NCBI RefSeq assembly: GCF_002838065.1
Contig: NZ_PIZU01000004.1
Location: forward strand, 87,759 to 151,758
Source of the DNA: Mycobacterium hubeiense
Lineage (GTDB): Bacteria; Actinomycetota; Actinomycetes; Mycobacteriales; Mycobacteriaceae
Direction: 5' to 3'
DNA length: 64,000 bases
The notes below the pieces were generated by a model. That model ran no database searches. It saw only the letters and a program-made list of their open reading frames with translations, and had not been told where the DNA came from. The first letter of the stretch is position 1; the number at the start of each line of letters is the position of its first letter. Shown piece after piece: positions 29,196-46,392 of this stretch. The position numbers were made by a program, and so were the translations under genes.

Positions 29196-30824
29196 TCATC
29201 CCTTGACCAGTGCCCGCTCGAGGATCGGCGCGAGATCCAGTCCGGTGGGCAGGGTTCCGAATGCGCCACCCCACTGGCCGCCCATCCGGCTGGCCAAAAA
29301 CGCCTCGGCCACTGCAGGGTGGCCGTGGCGCACCAGCAGCGAGCCCTGCAGCGCCAGGCAGATGTCCTCGGCCACCTTGCGGGCCCGGTATTGGATGGTC
29401 TCGAGGTCTCCCAGGTCCGCCTTGAGCGTTTCGGTGTACGCGTCGAGCCGCGGGTCGTGGCCCTTGGTGGTGCCGAGTTCGTCGAACAGCACGTCGACGC
29501 ATTCCGGGCGAGTGGCCATGGCGCGCAACGTGTCCAGCGCGCTGACGTTGCCGGACCCTTCCCAGATGCCCATCAGCGGCGCCTCGCGGTACAGCCGCGG
29601 CATGCCCGATTCTTCGACGTAGCCGTTGCCACCGAGGCATTCCATCGCTTCGGCGGCGTGCGGGGTGGACCGCTTGCACACCCAGTACTTGCTGGCCGCC
29701 AAGCCGATGCGTCGCAACAGCGTCTCACGCTCGTCGCCGCGCACCGCGGCGTCGGTGGCACCGGCCATGCGCATCGCGACCATCGTCGCGGCCTCGGCTT
29801 CCACCGCGAGGTCCGCCAGCACATTGCGCATCAATGGCTGGTCAATCAGGTAGTCGCCGAACGCTTTTCGGTGCTGTGCGTGATGGATGGCTCGGGTCAG
29901 GCCGGTGCGCATGCTGGTCGCGCTGCCCAGCGTGCAGTCGAGCCGGGTCAGGTTGACCATCTCGATGATGGTCGGCACGCCGCGACCCTCCTCACCGACC
30001 AACCAGGCTGTCGCGCCGTCGTATTCGACCTCGCTCGAGGCGTTGGCGTGGTTGCCGAGCTTGTCCTTGAGGCGCTGCAAGAACATCCGGTTGCGGGTGC
30101 CGTCGGGCAGTACCCGCGGCAGGAAGAAGCAGCTGAGCCCGCCCGGCGCCTGCGCCAACACCAGGAAGATGTCGCACATCGGCGCCGAGGTGAACCACTT
30201 GTGGCCAGTAAGCGAGTAGCTGCCGTCGGCGTTGGGCACCGCCTGCGTGGTACCGGCCCGTACGTCGGAGCCGCCCTGCTTTTCGGTCATCGACATGCCC
30301 GCGGTGATACCGGCTTTAGTGGTGGGCACCTTGAGTTCGGGGTCGTAGACGCGGCTGGTCAGCAGCGGCTCGTAAACGGTGGCCAGTTCGGGGTTGTGGC
30401 GCAGCGCGGGGACGACGGCATAGGTCATCGAGATCGGGCACATGTGACCGGGTTCGGGCGTCCACACCGCCGTCTTGGCGGCGCGCACAACATGTGCACC
30501 GGGCCGGTCGTCGGCCCACGGCGCGGCGTGCAGGCCGTGTTTGATCGCGACCGTCATCAACTCGTGGTAGGCCGGGTCGTACTCGACCTCGTCGACGCGG
30601 TGGCCGTAGCGGTCGTGGGTGTGCAGGATCGGCTGGTTGCGGTCGGCCAGCTCACCCCACCTTTGCGCCTGTGGGCTGCCGGAGATGGCGCCCAGCTCGG
30701 TGACCTCGTCGACGCCCCACTGTCCGCCTTCGCGGATCAGCGCCTCGACGAGCACCGGCGACGTGGCCGGGTTGTAGTTCTCCAGCGGCGGGACCTGATT
30801 GGTGACGACATGCGTGTCTGCCAT
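29196..30824 (-). CDS. fadE8: Acyl-CoA dehydrogenase FadE8
   Basis: A 542-residue acyl-CoA dehydrogenase of the AidB-like long type. It has MTEKQGGSDVRAGTTQA and LTGHKWFTSAPMCDIFLVLAQ (FAD and substrate side), RTGLTRAIHHAQHRKAFGDYLIDQPLMRNVLADLAVEAEAA, and CLGGNGYVEESGMPRLYREAPLMGIWEGSGNV with the catalytic-Glu region. The ATG at 30824 (MADTHVVTNQVPP) is taken because homologues begin there (from memory); an ATG three codons upstream is possible. Confidence 0.92.
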   Translation of the reverse strand: MADTHVVTNQVPPLENYNPATSPVLVEALIREGGQWGVDEVTELGAISGSPQAQRWGELADRNQPILHTHDRYGHRVDEVEYDPAYHELMTVAIKHGLHAAPWADDRPGAHVVRAAKTAVWTPEPGHMCPISMTYAVVPALRHNPELATVYEPLLTSRVYDPELKVPTTKAGITAGMSMTEKQGGSDVRAGTTQAVPNADGSYSLTGHKWFTSAPMCDIFLVLAQAPGGLSCFFLPRVLPDGTRNRMFLQRLKDKLGNHANASSEVEYDGATAWLVGEEGRGVPTIIEMVNLTRLDCTLGSATSMRTGLTRAIHHAQHRKAFGDYLIDQPLMRNVLADLAVEAEAATMVAMRMAGATDAAVRGDERETLLRRIGLAASKYWVCKRSTPHAAEAMECLGGNGYVEESGMPRLYREAPLMGIWEGSGNVSALDTLRAMATRPECVDVLFDELGTTKGHDPRLDAYTETLKADLGDLETIQYRARKVAEDICLALQGSLLVRHGHPAVAEAFLASRMGGQWGGAFGTLPTGLDLAPILERALVKG

Positions 30825-30834
30825 GCCGCCCATA

Positions 30835-31977
30835 TTACATTTTCTCGACAACCGCACAAGACTCGTAATAGTCGTCGTCGATTTCCTCGCGAACAGGCGC
30901 GGACTCGCACGGCGCAGCCTCCTCACGCGCGAGTTTGCGTCTGCTCAGCTGATTGAGCGCGAGCAGCACCACCGCCGCCAGCGCCCAGCCGAGCAGGATG
31001 TCGACGACGTAATGCTCCGCGGTATACACCAACGTGAACGCCATGATCAGCGGGTAGGCCGCCAGCAGCGGCCGCCATTTGCGGTTCACCCGATGCCAGA
31101 GGAACGCCGCGACAGCCGCGGTCAACGCCGCGTGCAGCGACGGGATCGCCGCGACGAGGTTGACACTGGCCTGGCCCTGGTCGATCAGGGCGCTGGCGGA
31201 GTGCAGATTCAACTTGCCCCATCCGCGGGCGACGATGCGCTCGACCCACGGATTGGCGCCGTCCTGCGTGGTTTGCATCGCGCCGAGCAGCCCACCGCCG
31301 GGTTCGCCGCTGCCCCGGCGGAACATGCACCGCGGGTACGCCGGGCCGCCTTCGACATCGGCCGCGCTGCACCGTGCCGCCGCCCACGGGGGCGCGGCGG
31401 GCAGCACCGCGTACACGATCAGCGCGAGCAGGGACAGGCCGACGAACAGCCGGACAAACGCCTTCCATTCCTCGCGGTCACGCAGCCACAGCACCCCCGC
31501 AACCACATACGGAAGGATGAAAAACGACATGTACACGCTGCTGATGACGATCTCCCACCACGGCGGCTGCGGGAGTTTGAGTCGTTCCTGCAGCCATACC
31601 GTCGGCATCGTCCCGAAGAACATCCAGCGGTCGGCGTCGGCCTGCCAATGCCACATGGTCGGCCGGCCGATCAGATCCGCCGCTCCTCTGCTGAGGTCGT
31701 AGGCGACAAGGATCAACGCGAACGGCAGCCAGTCGCGGATGATGTACAGCATCCGCCGGCCCTGCCCGATGCTGGCGGCGGCCAACCCGGTGCAGATGTA
31801 GAGCAGGAGCAGTTCGCGGTTGAATGCGAAGCCGTCGGTCACCGTCCGGTAGACCACCACCGTCGCCCATATCGCGATCGCCACCCACCGGGCGATCCTC
31901 AGCCATTTGTCGCGTGGCGCCGGCGTGGTATCTGGGGCGCGCGTCAACGCAATTGACGCTTCGTCAACTGCGGACAC
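30835..31977 (-). CDS. PAP2-superfamily membrane protein (AUR1-like)
   Basis: A 380-residue membrane protein with at least six hydrophobic segments. The PAP2 signature is spread over the C-terminal half: AAIPSLHAALTAAVAAFL (motif 2) and YTAEHYVVDILLGWAL (motif 3, His-x-x-x-Asp). These resemble inositol phosphorylceramide synthase or lipid phosphatase-like enzymes. It starts at GTG 31977. Near its 3' end the coding strand includes the sequence CAGACGCAAACTCGC, shared exactly with 33477-33491. Confidence 0.83.
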   Translation of the reverse strand: MSAVDEASIALTRAPDTTPAPRDKWLRIARWVAIAIWATVVVYRTVTDGFAFNRELLLLYICTGLAAASIGQGRRMLYIIRDWLPFALILVAYDLSRGAADLIGRPTMWHWQADADRWMFFGTMPTVWLQERLKLPQPPWWEIVISSVYMSFFILPYVVAGVLWLRDREEWKAFVRLFVGLSLLALIVYAVLPAAPPWAAARCSAADVEGGPAYPRCMFRRGSGEPGGGLLGAMQTTQDGANPWVERIVARGWGKLNLHSASALIDQGQASVNLVAAIPSLHAALTAAVAAFLWHRVNRKWRPLLAAYPLIMAFTLVYTAEHYVVDILLGWALAAVVLLALNQLSRRKLAREEAAPCESAPVREEIDDDYYESCAVVEKM

Positions 31978-32044
31978 TCCGACGAGATTAGTTCACCGCA
32001 TTGTCATGGCGGGTTCAGGTACCCGTTCGGTTACCGAACCGTGT

Positions 32045-32797
32045 TCAGCCGACGTGCTCGCGCAGGAAGGCGATGTCGTCCTTGCGGCCCTCGTCGGCCG
32101 TCTCGCAGATCACCGGGGCGTCGGCGGCGGTGACCACCGCGACCAGCAGCTGCGGATCGATCTGCCCGGTGCCGAAGTTGGCGTGGCGGTCCGCACCGGA
32201 GCCTGCGGCGTCGCGGGAGTCGTTGCAGTGCACCAGGTCGATGCGTCCGGTGATGGCCTTGATGCGGTCGACGGCGTCGATCAGCGCCTCACCGGCGGCC
32301 CACGCGTGGCAGGTGTCCAGGCAGAAGCCAATTCCCTTGTCGCCGATGTGATCCCACAGCCGGGCGATGGTGTCGAAGTGGCGCGCCATGGCGTGGTCCC
32401 CGCCGGCGGTGTTCTCCAGGTACACCGGCACGTCGGTTTCGAGGTAGTCGAGCGCCTTCACCCAGCGCTCGAAGCCCGCCTCCATGTCGTTGTCGTCGGC
32501 GTGCCCGCCGTGCACGATCACCGCGGTGGCGTTGATCTCCGAGGCCGCATCGCAGGTGTCCTGAAGGATCTTGCGCGACGGGATGCGCACCCGGTTGTTG
32601 GCCGACGCCACGTTGATCAGATACGGCGCGTGCACATACAGCGGCATGCTCGACGCCTTGAGCGCCTCGGCGTCCTCACGGGGCTTGGGCTTCTTCCAGC
32701 TCTGCGGGTTGCCGAGGAAGAACTGCACGACGTCGGCGCCGTCGGCTTGGGCGGCGGCCAGGGGATCGTCTTGGTGGACATGCGAACCAATGAGCAC
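32045..32797 (-). CDS. end: Endonuclease IV (AP endonuclease)
   Basis: A 250-residue TIM-barrel DNA-repair enzyme that cleaves abasic sites, using a trinuclear metal centre. Ligand regions are [64 protein letters not shown] and [10 protein letters not shown]. It is slightly shorter than E. coli Nfo. The start is GTG 32797. The order beside rpoC and fadE8 matches M. tuberculosis end/Rv0670 (from memory). Confidence 0.93.
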   Translation of the reverse strand: MLIGSHVHQDDPLAAAQADGADVVQFFLGNPQSWKKPKPREDAEALKASSMPLYVHAPYLINVASANNRVRIPSRKILQDTCDAASEINATAVIVHGGHADDNDMEAGFERWVKALDYLETDVPVYLENTAGGDHAMARHFDTIARLWDHIGDKGIGFCLDTCHAWAAGEALIDAVDRIKAITGRIDLVHCNDSRDAAGSGADRHANFGTGQIDPQLLVAVVTAADAPVICETADEGRKDDIAFLREHVG

Positions 32798-32853
32798 GCG
32801 GCCAGTCTAGTGAGCCTGCGGTGAGTTTCCGCGGCGCCGCTGGTCTACCTGGC

Positions 32854-33495
32854 ATGCGTAACGATGTGTGGCCGCTGGTCCATGCGGAGCGCCGCGCGTT
32901 GATCGCAGACCTCGAGCGGCTTGACGACGCGCAGTGGGCGACGCCGTCGCTCTGTGACGGATGGCGCGTGCGCGACGTCGTCGCCCACCTGGTCGATGTG
33001 GCGATGACGACCCGGATCGGTTTCATGGTCGACATGGTGCGGGCGGGAATGGATTTCGACCGGCAGAACGCCCGCGGCTTACAGCGCGCCCGCGGTGCGT
33101 CGCCGCAGGAGACGTTGGCGCGGCTTCGCCGCGTGGCGCCGCGGACATCGACCCCGCCCGCGCCCCTTGATACCCGGCTCGTCGAGGAGGTCGTCCACGG
33201 CGAGGACATCCGTCGTCCGCTGGGCCTCACGCGCACGTATCCGGTGGAGGCCGTCGTCCGATCGCTACACCAGCAGGCCCGCATGTCGGCGTCGTTCGGC
33301 GGGGCCAAGGAACTAGTCGCGCGGGTGCGGCTGTGTGCGACGGATGCCGACCTGTCGATCGGTGAAGGCCCGGAGGTACGTGGACCCGCGCTCGCACTGT
33401 TGTTGGCGGTATCCGGCCGGCGGGTGGCGCTGGACGAACTCGACGGCCCAGGGGTCGGCGCCCTTCTCCCCGCGAACAGACGCAAACTCGCATAA
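32854..33495 (+). CDS. Maleylpyruvate isomerase family (MDMPI/DinB-like) protein
   Basis: A 213-residue four-helix-bundle protein. Motifs are WATPSLCDGWRVRDVVAHLVDVAM, with a metal-binding His, and the later VVHGEDIRRPLG. The MDMPI N-terminal domain is known for mycothiol-dependent reactions, but the substrate here is unknown. The ATG at 32854 is chosen; a GTG at 32821 is an alternative and neither has a strong ribosome site. The last codons lie in a hairpin (33477-33526). Confidence 0.78.
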   Translation: MRNDVWPLVHAERRALIADLERLDDAQWATPSLCDGWRVRDVVAHLVDVAMTTRIGFMVDMVRAGMDFDRQNARGLQRARGASPQETLARLRRVAPRTSTPPAPLDTRLVEEVVHGEDIRRPLGLTRTYPVEAVVRSLHQQARMSASFGGAKELVARVRLCATDADLSIGEGPEVRGPALALLLAVSGRRVALDELDGPGVGALLPANRRKLA

Positions 33496-33526
33496 AATCG
33501 CCCCATTTTGGGCAGTTTTGCGTCTG
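33477..33526. terminator. Hairpin over the MDMPI stop codon
   Basis: Outer arms CAGACGCAAA (33477-33486) and TTTGCGTCTG (33517-33526) pair perfectly. An inner AAAAT/ATTTT stem (33494-33498, 33505-33509) closes a six-base loop. The TAA stop (33493-33495) is inside. It separates convergent genes and belongs to the CAGACGCAAA hairpin family of this window. Confidence 0.65.
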
Positions 33527-33551
33527 TTCAGCCAGATGTTCAGCCAGATGT

Positions 33552-34432
33552 TCAGCCAGCGAGACGGCCGCGATCGAGGTGGCCAGCGATCCGCGCCACG
33601 AGTTCCGTCGGGTGTCGACGTACGTCGTCGACCACAAGCGGCACGCTCGTGTAGCCCAACTCCTGCAGCTGGCCACCTTCATCCGGTCATGTCTGAGGGC
33701 TTCCGGGGTGGCGTGCCATTCCATGCTTTCGTACTCGGCGACGACCATCGCATCGGGCCACGCGAAATCCACCCTCCAAAGGCGGCCGTACCTATCGATG
33801 ATCTCGTACTGCAATTCAGGCTTCGGAAGTCCACCGTCGATGAAGACGAGTCTCGCTTCGCTTTCAAGTGGAGACTCCGATCGACCGTCCGCATACTCAA
33901 TCAGTTCGCGGACCTTCACGATGCCGCGTCGGCCTTTCTGCTCGCTGACCGCCGAGTGAAGGTCTGCGGAAGTACAGCATCCCGCATGCAGTATCGCGTC
34001 CAGTACCGCAAGTGCCCGCGGCCTGCGGAGGGTTCGCGCAAGCTCCACCGCCGTCCACGCGGGTGCCGTTGCGAGACGGCCGCTCACCCGGCGAAGTGGC
34101 GCGCCGATCCGCTGGTGAACCGTCAGCTGCGCCGACGGCCGCATCCGCACGCCGGGGTCGAGCACATGGATGCGCCCGTCGGATTCGGTTGCGAATCCAT
34201 ACAGTTCAGCCGCGGTGTGCATGCACGCGACGATATGTTGACCGGCAATGACGTCGAGCGCGGCAAGCCGATCTAGGGTGGTGGGCGGTCGCAGCGCATA
34301 CACGCCATGCCAGACGCGTATGACCTTTCCGGTGCGGACAAGTCGAGCGAGCGTGCGGTAAGACATCCTGGCGAGTAACTGTTCTGTGGTCGCCAGGCCC
34401 CCGGATTCGACAAAAATCTCCTCAAGCGACAC
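33552..34432 (-). pseudogene. AbiEi/DUF559-type protein broken by a frameshift
   Basis: From GTG 34432 the protein has an AbiEi-like N-terminal winged-helix region (GLATTEQLLARMSYRTLARLVRTGKVIRVWHGVYAL) and a C-terminal Vsr-like nuclease fold (SPLESEARLVFIDGGLPKPELQYEI, YRVDFAWPDAMVVAEYESMEWH). After RMKVA (about 33670) the frame shifts; with one extra base the sequence continues LQELGYTSVPLVVDDVRRHP and stops at TGA 33554-33552, giving a normal length near 293 residues. A sequencing error is possible. Homologues are common and variable in mycobacteria; a role in phage defence or DNA repair is speculative. Confidence 0.7.
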
Positions 34433-34503
34433 GCAGACATGCTGTACCGCGACGGTCCGCCGCGAAAGCCAGCGCCCAAGCTCCCTGTGGATAACTTGCC
34501 CAC

Positions 34504-34553
34504 CAGACGCAAAACTGCCCCAAAACCTTGGTTTTGGGGCAGTTTTGCGTCTG
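34504..34553. terminator. Perfect 24-bp hairpin after rpoC
   Basis: Arms 34504-34527 and 34530-34553 are perfect reverse complements with a two-base loop, starting 18 bases after the rpoC stop. It probably ends rpoBC transcription. The arm begins CAGACGCAAAACTGCCCC, the same motif family as 33477-33526. Confidence 0.8.
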
Positions 34554-34570
34554 CTCGTGCAGAGAGGTGA

Positions 34571-38545
<3,975 letters not shown>

Positions 38546-38558
38546 CTAGAATAACTAA

Positions 38559-42116
<3,558 letters not shown>

Positions 42117-42270
42117 TTATCTGCGTCGGTTCGGCTGGCGTTCTACCTGTCCAGAACATCCCCGAACGCACGGCACGCAGCTAGATCACTGAGCAGAAAC
42201 GAGGCTCAGGCTAGGACCACGATGTCAGGTGCGGGTATAGGTGGGCAGGAGGCAGCCAGCGCAACGTCCA

Positions 42271-42299
42271 ACAATAGCGCAGGACGGCGCATTCCTCAA
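42271..42299 (-). promoter_or_regulatory. Candidate rpoBC promoter
   Basis: TTGAGG (42299-42294) and TATTGT (42276-42271) are 17 bases apart, followed by TGGACG. The predicted start near 42264 gives a leader of about 195 bases to the rpoB ATG. The 442-base gap 42069-42510 holds this promoter and, further upstream, a weaker TTGACG; no gene was found there. Confidence 0.6.
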
Positions 42300-42510
42300 C
42301 CACCGCATGGGGGGATAACTGGGCGCTGGCTGGCGTCCTTAACCCATGCACACATGCTGCCCAACAGACTGGCTCGTTTGGGCCTTTCCGTCAAGAGGTG
42401 ACGCGCCAGAAGTGTGGATGAGTCGTGACCGCAATGTGACTGATTTCTCACCCCCCGGCGCGCCGATTCTCCGCCCCGGCGTTCGCCGATTTCTGCCTGA
42501 TCTCGACGCG

Positions 42511-44136
42511 TCAGGCGGCCAGCGCGACGCCGGCGGCGGGCACCGGCTGGCCGATCACGATGCCACGCGCCGTGCCCTTCGGCGTCTCGATCTCGATCGT
42601 CGAGCCGGGGACCAGGTCGTCGCCGACGCCGGTCCGGCCCTGGAACCAGTCATCGAGCCAGGTCACGGCCAGTTCCTGCACGGCCGGTGGGTTCTGCGCC
42701 GTCGGGAAGCCCGCGACGAGGTACGCCGCGAACTGGATGAGTGGGTTTCCGCCTTGCATCCCGTCCATATGCGTGCCGTCGACCAGCACGACGCCGTTGA
42801 ACCTGTCCGGCCGGGCCGCGGCCAGGTCCTCGTTCACAGTGCTGCCGGAGTTGAAGTTGTTCGGCGGGGCGCCGATCTCGCGCACCGGGATATATCGGCC
42901 GGTGCGCTTCTCGTAGGCCGCCAACTTGGTCAGCGCACTGGGTAACACCCCGTCGGGCGGCACACCGTCGAGCAGAATCACCCCCACCAGGTCGTCGGCC
43001 GTGCCGTTGTCGACCATGTAGCCGGCCACGCCCGCCACCAGGCCGCCACCGAGCGAATGCCCGACCAACGCAACCCGTCGCGGCAGCACCGCGGTCGCGG
43101 GATCCAGGCCGTACTGCTCGGCGTATCCGGCCGCCAGCGCACTTTGCGTCAGCGCCTCGCGGTCGCCGACGAACAGATCGGCCACCGCCCGGTGCATGCC
43201 GTCCCCGCCGAGCCAAAGTGAGTCGCGCGCATAGGGATTCGAGGTCAGCGACGGTGCGACGACGACGCTGTTCGTCGCCTCGGCGAGATATGCGGCGGTG
43301 TAGCTGTACATCGGTCCGCTGGCCAGGAAGCCGTGCTGGAGGTAAATCATCCGCTCCGGCGGCTCGTCGCCCGCCGGGTAATACCAGTCCGCGGGCACGA
43401 CGTGTCCGTCGGCGACTTCAAGCGTCGAACTCTTCACGGTGACGGTGCTGCCCGGAGGGAGCTTCGGCGGTCCTACGGCGACCTTGATGACCGCGCCGTA
43501 CACGTTGAAGACGAGCGAGCCGATCACCTCGACCGGTGACGGCAGCTCGGGCGGGGCGGCCGCGGCCTTGGGCGCGCTTGGCAGTGGTGCTTTGGCCGTG
43601 TCGTCGACGGTGTTCGTCACAACCTGCACGACGCGCTTCGCCACGTCGGCGATGACGGGTGCCGGCTTGCGCTGCGTTCGGGCCACGGGTGCCGGCGGCG
43701 TCTTTTGGTTGGCGTTGACCACCTCGGCGTCCACCTCGACCTTGACGGCCTGTTTGGCGGCGCCGAGCCAGCGGGCCACCCGTGTCTTGGCGGCGGTTCG
43801 CGGCTGCGGGCTCGCCTCCGCCTCAGCCGGTTGTTCAGCGGAGGCCTTGACGGCCAAACGGCTCAGCGTTCGCGACTTGTCAGCAAATCTGCTTGTGCGC
43901 GAGGGTTTTTCACTCGATTTTGGGCTCGTCTGAACGCTGCGCGATTCCTGCTTCTTGCTGTCCGCTTTCGATTCCGATTGCGAAGCGGATGTCGACGATG
44001 TCGAGGAAGTCGAGGCGCCGGAATCAGACGATGAATCGGTGTCTGCGGCGGCGACGGCTGCCCCGGCGAGCATCGCCGCCGAAACGCCTGCCGCGATGGC
44101 TCCTCCCGCGAGCCATAACACGATCCCCCGACGCAT
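42511..44136 (-). CDS. Secreted alpha/beta hydrolase with low-complexity N-terminal region
   Basis: A 541-residue exported protein. An N-terminal signal or anchor (GIVLWLAGGAIAAGVSAAMLAGAAVAAA) is followed by about 170 Ser/Thr/Lys/Ala/Pro-rich residues, probably cell-wall spanning, then an alpha/beta hydrolase domain: YLQHGFLASGPMYSYTAAYLA (oxyanion), VALVGHSLGGGLVAG (nucleophile Ser), VILLDGVPPDG, and VLVDGTHMDGMQGG as the likely His. It ends near PVPAAGVALAA. The substrate is unknown; it could act on envelope esters. Confidence 0.83.
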   Translation of the reverse strand: MRRGIVLWLAGGAIAAGVSAAMLAGAAVAAADTDSSSDSGASTSSTSSTSASQSESKADSKKQESRSVQTSPKSSEKPSRTSRFADKSRTLSRLAVKASAEQPAEAEASPQPRTAAKTRVARWLGAAKQAVKVEVDAEVVNANQKTPPAPVARTQRKPAPVIADVAKRVVQVVTNTVDDTAKAPLPSAPKAAAAPPELPSPVEVIGSLVFNVYGAVIKVAVGPPKLPPGSTVTVKSSTLEVADGHVVPADWYYPAGDEPPERMIYLQHGFLASGPMYSYTAAYLAEATNSVVVAPSLTSNPYARDSLWLGGDGMHRAVADLFVGDREALTQSALAAGYAEQYGLDPATAVLPRRVALVGHSLGGGLVAGVAGYMVDNGTADDLVGVILLDGVPPDGVLPSALTKLAAYEKRTGRYIPVREIGAPPNNFNSGSTVNEDLAAARPDRFNGVVLVDGTHMDGMQGGNPLIQFAAYLVAGFPTAQNPPAVQELAVTWLDDWFQGRTGVGDDLVPGSTIEIETPKGTARGIVIGQPVPAAGVALAA

Positions 44137-44196
44137 GGTCGGTGACGTTAGCGTAAATCGCGGTTCCGCAAGGGCAGATCGGCCGACGCGTCGGGG

Positions 44197-46386
44197 TCAG
44201 ACCCGCTCGACGCGCACCGGGACACCGGTCAGCCGGGCCATCCCGGCCAGCTTCTCGAGATCCTCGGGCGCGCTGGACATCAGCTGGTTGACGTTCGCGC
44301 CACCGGCGCCGTTGGCCAGTCGCCAGCCGCCGGTGCCCTTATGTCCCCAACCGTGCGGGACCGCGATCACGCCGGCGACGATGTCCTTGGTAACCGTGAC
44401 GGGCAGTTCGATCTGGCCGTGCGGCGACACCACTCGCACCACGTCGCCGTCGACGACGTTGGCCGCGGCGGCGTCGTCGACGTGCATCATGGCGTGCTGC
44501 CTGCGGTTGCCCCGCATCAGCAGCGGCGCGTTGTGCATCCAGGTGTTCTCCGAGCGGCTCTCGCGCATGCCGATCAACCGCATCGGATACCCGTCGGGCA
44601 CGCTGCGGCGGGTCAGGGCCGCGACTTCGGAGGCGATCTCGTCGTGGGCCAGCACCACCCGCCCGCCGCGGTACACCACGGTGTCGGAGAGCACGCCCGC
44701 GCGCAGGTGCTCGGCGAGCACCTTGCCGTGGGGATAGTCGGCGGCCAGTGTGGAAAAGCTCAACCCGCGGCGCAGCCCGTACCGGTCGCCACCCTCGCCG
44801 AGCCGGATGACGGCATCCACCAGCAACCGCGGTCTGAGCTGAACACCGAACAGTTCCAACGCTTTTCGCAGCACAGCCAGCGATAGCAGGCCCGGGGTTC
44901 GGCGCCACAGCCGACGCGTGAGCTCGTCGATGACCTCCCACTCTGGCCGGGACTGCCCGACCGGGGGAATGACGGCTTCGGTGGCCTGCCGGAACGGCGT
45001 GGGTTGCAACGTCTGGAACGGCAGCGGGAAGTCGTCGCGCTCGTACATCGACGCCGCGGGCAGCACGTAATCGCAGTGCGCCAGCGTTTCGTTGACGTAG
45101 AGGTCGATGCCGACCATGAGCTCCAGCGTGCCCAGCGCCTGCTCGAGTTCGTCGCCGTTGGGCACCGACAGCACCGGGTTGCCGGCGCTGACCAACAGCG
45201 CCTTGACCTGACCGCGCCCGGGCGTGGTGATCTCCTTGGCCATCACCCCGGCCGGCTCGGAGCCCAGCACCGACGGGAACCCGCCGATCCGCGACCGCTT
45301 GCGGGTGTAGACGGTGCGCATCAACGCGCCGCCGGCCTTCATCAAGAGCCGCTCCGCGGGTAGCCCGTAGCGGCCGAACATGCTGCCGCCTGGCACGTCG
45401 AGGTTCCCCGCCACCAAGTTGACCGCGTCGAGCAAATACGTTGTGAGCGTGCCGTTTTCACCGGTACTGGTGCCGACGCGGCCATACACTGCGGCGCGCT
45501 CGGTGCGGACCAGATCGCGGGCCAGTGCGCGCACCGTGTCGGGTTCGATGCCGGTGTGCGGCTGGGTGGACTCGGGGCGAAACGGGCGCGCCAGCCGTTC
45601 CAGCCACACCCCGCCGCGCGCCTGCCGCGCCAGCCGCCCCCGGTTCACCAGGTTCTCGCCGAACATCACGTGCAGCAGCGACAGCAGCAGGAACGCGTCG
45701 CCGTCGGGGATGATGCCGAGCCATTCGAACTGCGCGGCGGTCTCGGTCCGCCGCGGGTCGACCACCACCACGCGGCCACCGCGTTTGACGATGTCGTGCA
45801 TCCGGTCCTTGATCCGCGGCACCGTCAGCACGCTGCCATGCGACACAACGGGATTCGCGCCGATGACCACCAGCAAATCGGTGCGCAACACGTCGGGCAC
45901 CGGCAGCGCCAGCGGTGTGCCGTAGAGCAGCTGGCTCGCGACGAAACGGTTGTTGACGTCTTGGGAGCCGGCGGTGAACACGTGGAACCGCGGACCCAGC
46001 CCGGCCATGAGCATCGACAGGCTCAGTGTGTGCGAGTAGCTGAACGCCCCGGGATTGCCGAAGTACCAGCCGATCGCACCGGATCCGTGCCGGCGGTGGA
46101 TGTCGGCGAGGCGGGCGGCGATGTCGAACATCGCCTCGTCCCAGCTGACCGGCTCGAAGCCGTCGGCGGTCCGGCGCAGCGGGGTGGTGACGCGGTCGGG
46201 GTCGTTGACGACCTCGGTGAAGGCGATGCCCTTCTGGCAGGCGAAACCGCTCGACAGCGGGTGGTCTTTATCGGGACGCAGCGCGACCAGCCGACCGTCG
46301 TCAACGGTCGCGACCATGCCGCACAGCGGCTCGCAGATCCGGCAGAACGTTGTTTTTTGAACGCCGACCTTGTGCTCGACGCTCAT
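44197..46386 (-). CDS. Molybdopterin-dependent oxidoreductase
   Basis: A 729-residue DMSO-reductase family enzyme. The N-terminal 4Fe-4S motif is C-x2-C-x3-C (CRICEPLC) with a fourth Cys in FACQKG. Molybdopterin-binding segments follow (GSGAIGWYFGNPGAF, DLLVVIGANPVVSHG, VVVVDPRRTETA, LLVSAGNPVLSVPNGDE), and the C-terminal molydop-binding domain ends MLGGAN-like GAGGANVNQLMS. It starts six bases after mceG stops, so they share a transcript. Its electron partner is not nearby; the substrate is unknown. Confidence 0.87.
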   Translation of the reverse strand: MSVEHKVGVQKTTFCRICEPLCGMVATVDDGRLVALRPDKDHPLSSGFACQKGIAFTEVVNDPDRVTTPLRRTADGFEPVSWDEAMFDIAARLADIHRRHGSGAIGWYFGNPGAFSYSHTLSLSMLMAGLGPRFHVFTAGSQDVNNRFVASQLLYGTPLALPVPDVLRTDLLVVIGANPVVSHGSVLTVPRIKDRMHDIVKRGGRVVVVDPRRTETAAQFEWLGIIPDGDAFLLLSLLHVMFGENLVNRGRLARQARGGVWLERLARPFRPESTQPHTGIEPDTVRALARDLVRTERAAVYGRVGTSTGENGTLTTYLLDAVNLVAGNLDVPGGSMFGRYGLPAERLLMKAGGALMRTVYTRKRSRIGGFPSVLGSEPAGVMAKEITTPGRGQVKALLVSAGNPVLSVPNGDELEQALGTLELMVGIDLYVNETLAHCDYVLPAASMYERDDFPLPFQTLQPTPFRQATEAVIPPVGQSRPEWEVIDELTRRLWRRTPGLLSLAVLRKALELFGVQLRPRLLVDAVIRLGEGGDRYGLRRGLSFSTLAADYPHGKVLAEHLRAGVLSDTVVYRGGRVVLAHDEIASEVAALTRRSVPDGYPMRLIGMRESRSENTWMHNAPLLMRGNRRQHAMMHVDDAAAANVVDGDVVRVVSPHGQIELPVTVTKDIVAGVIAVPHGWGHKGTGGWRLANGAGGANVNQLMSSAPEDLEKLAGMARLTGVPVRVERV

Positions 46387-46392
46387 TGCCGG

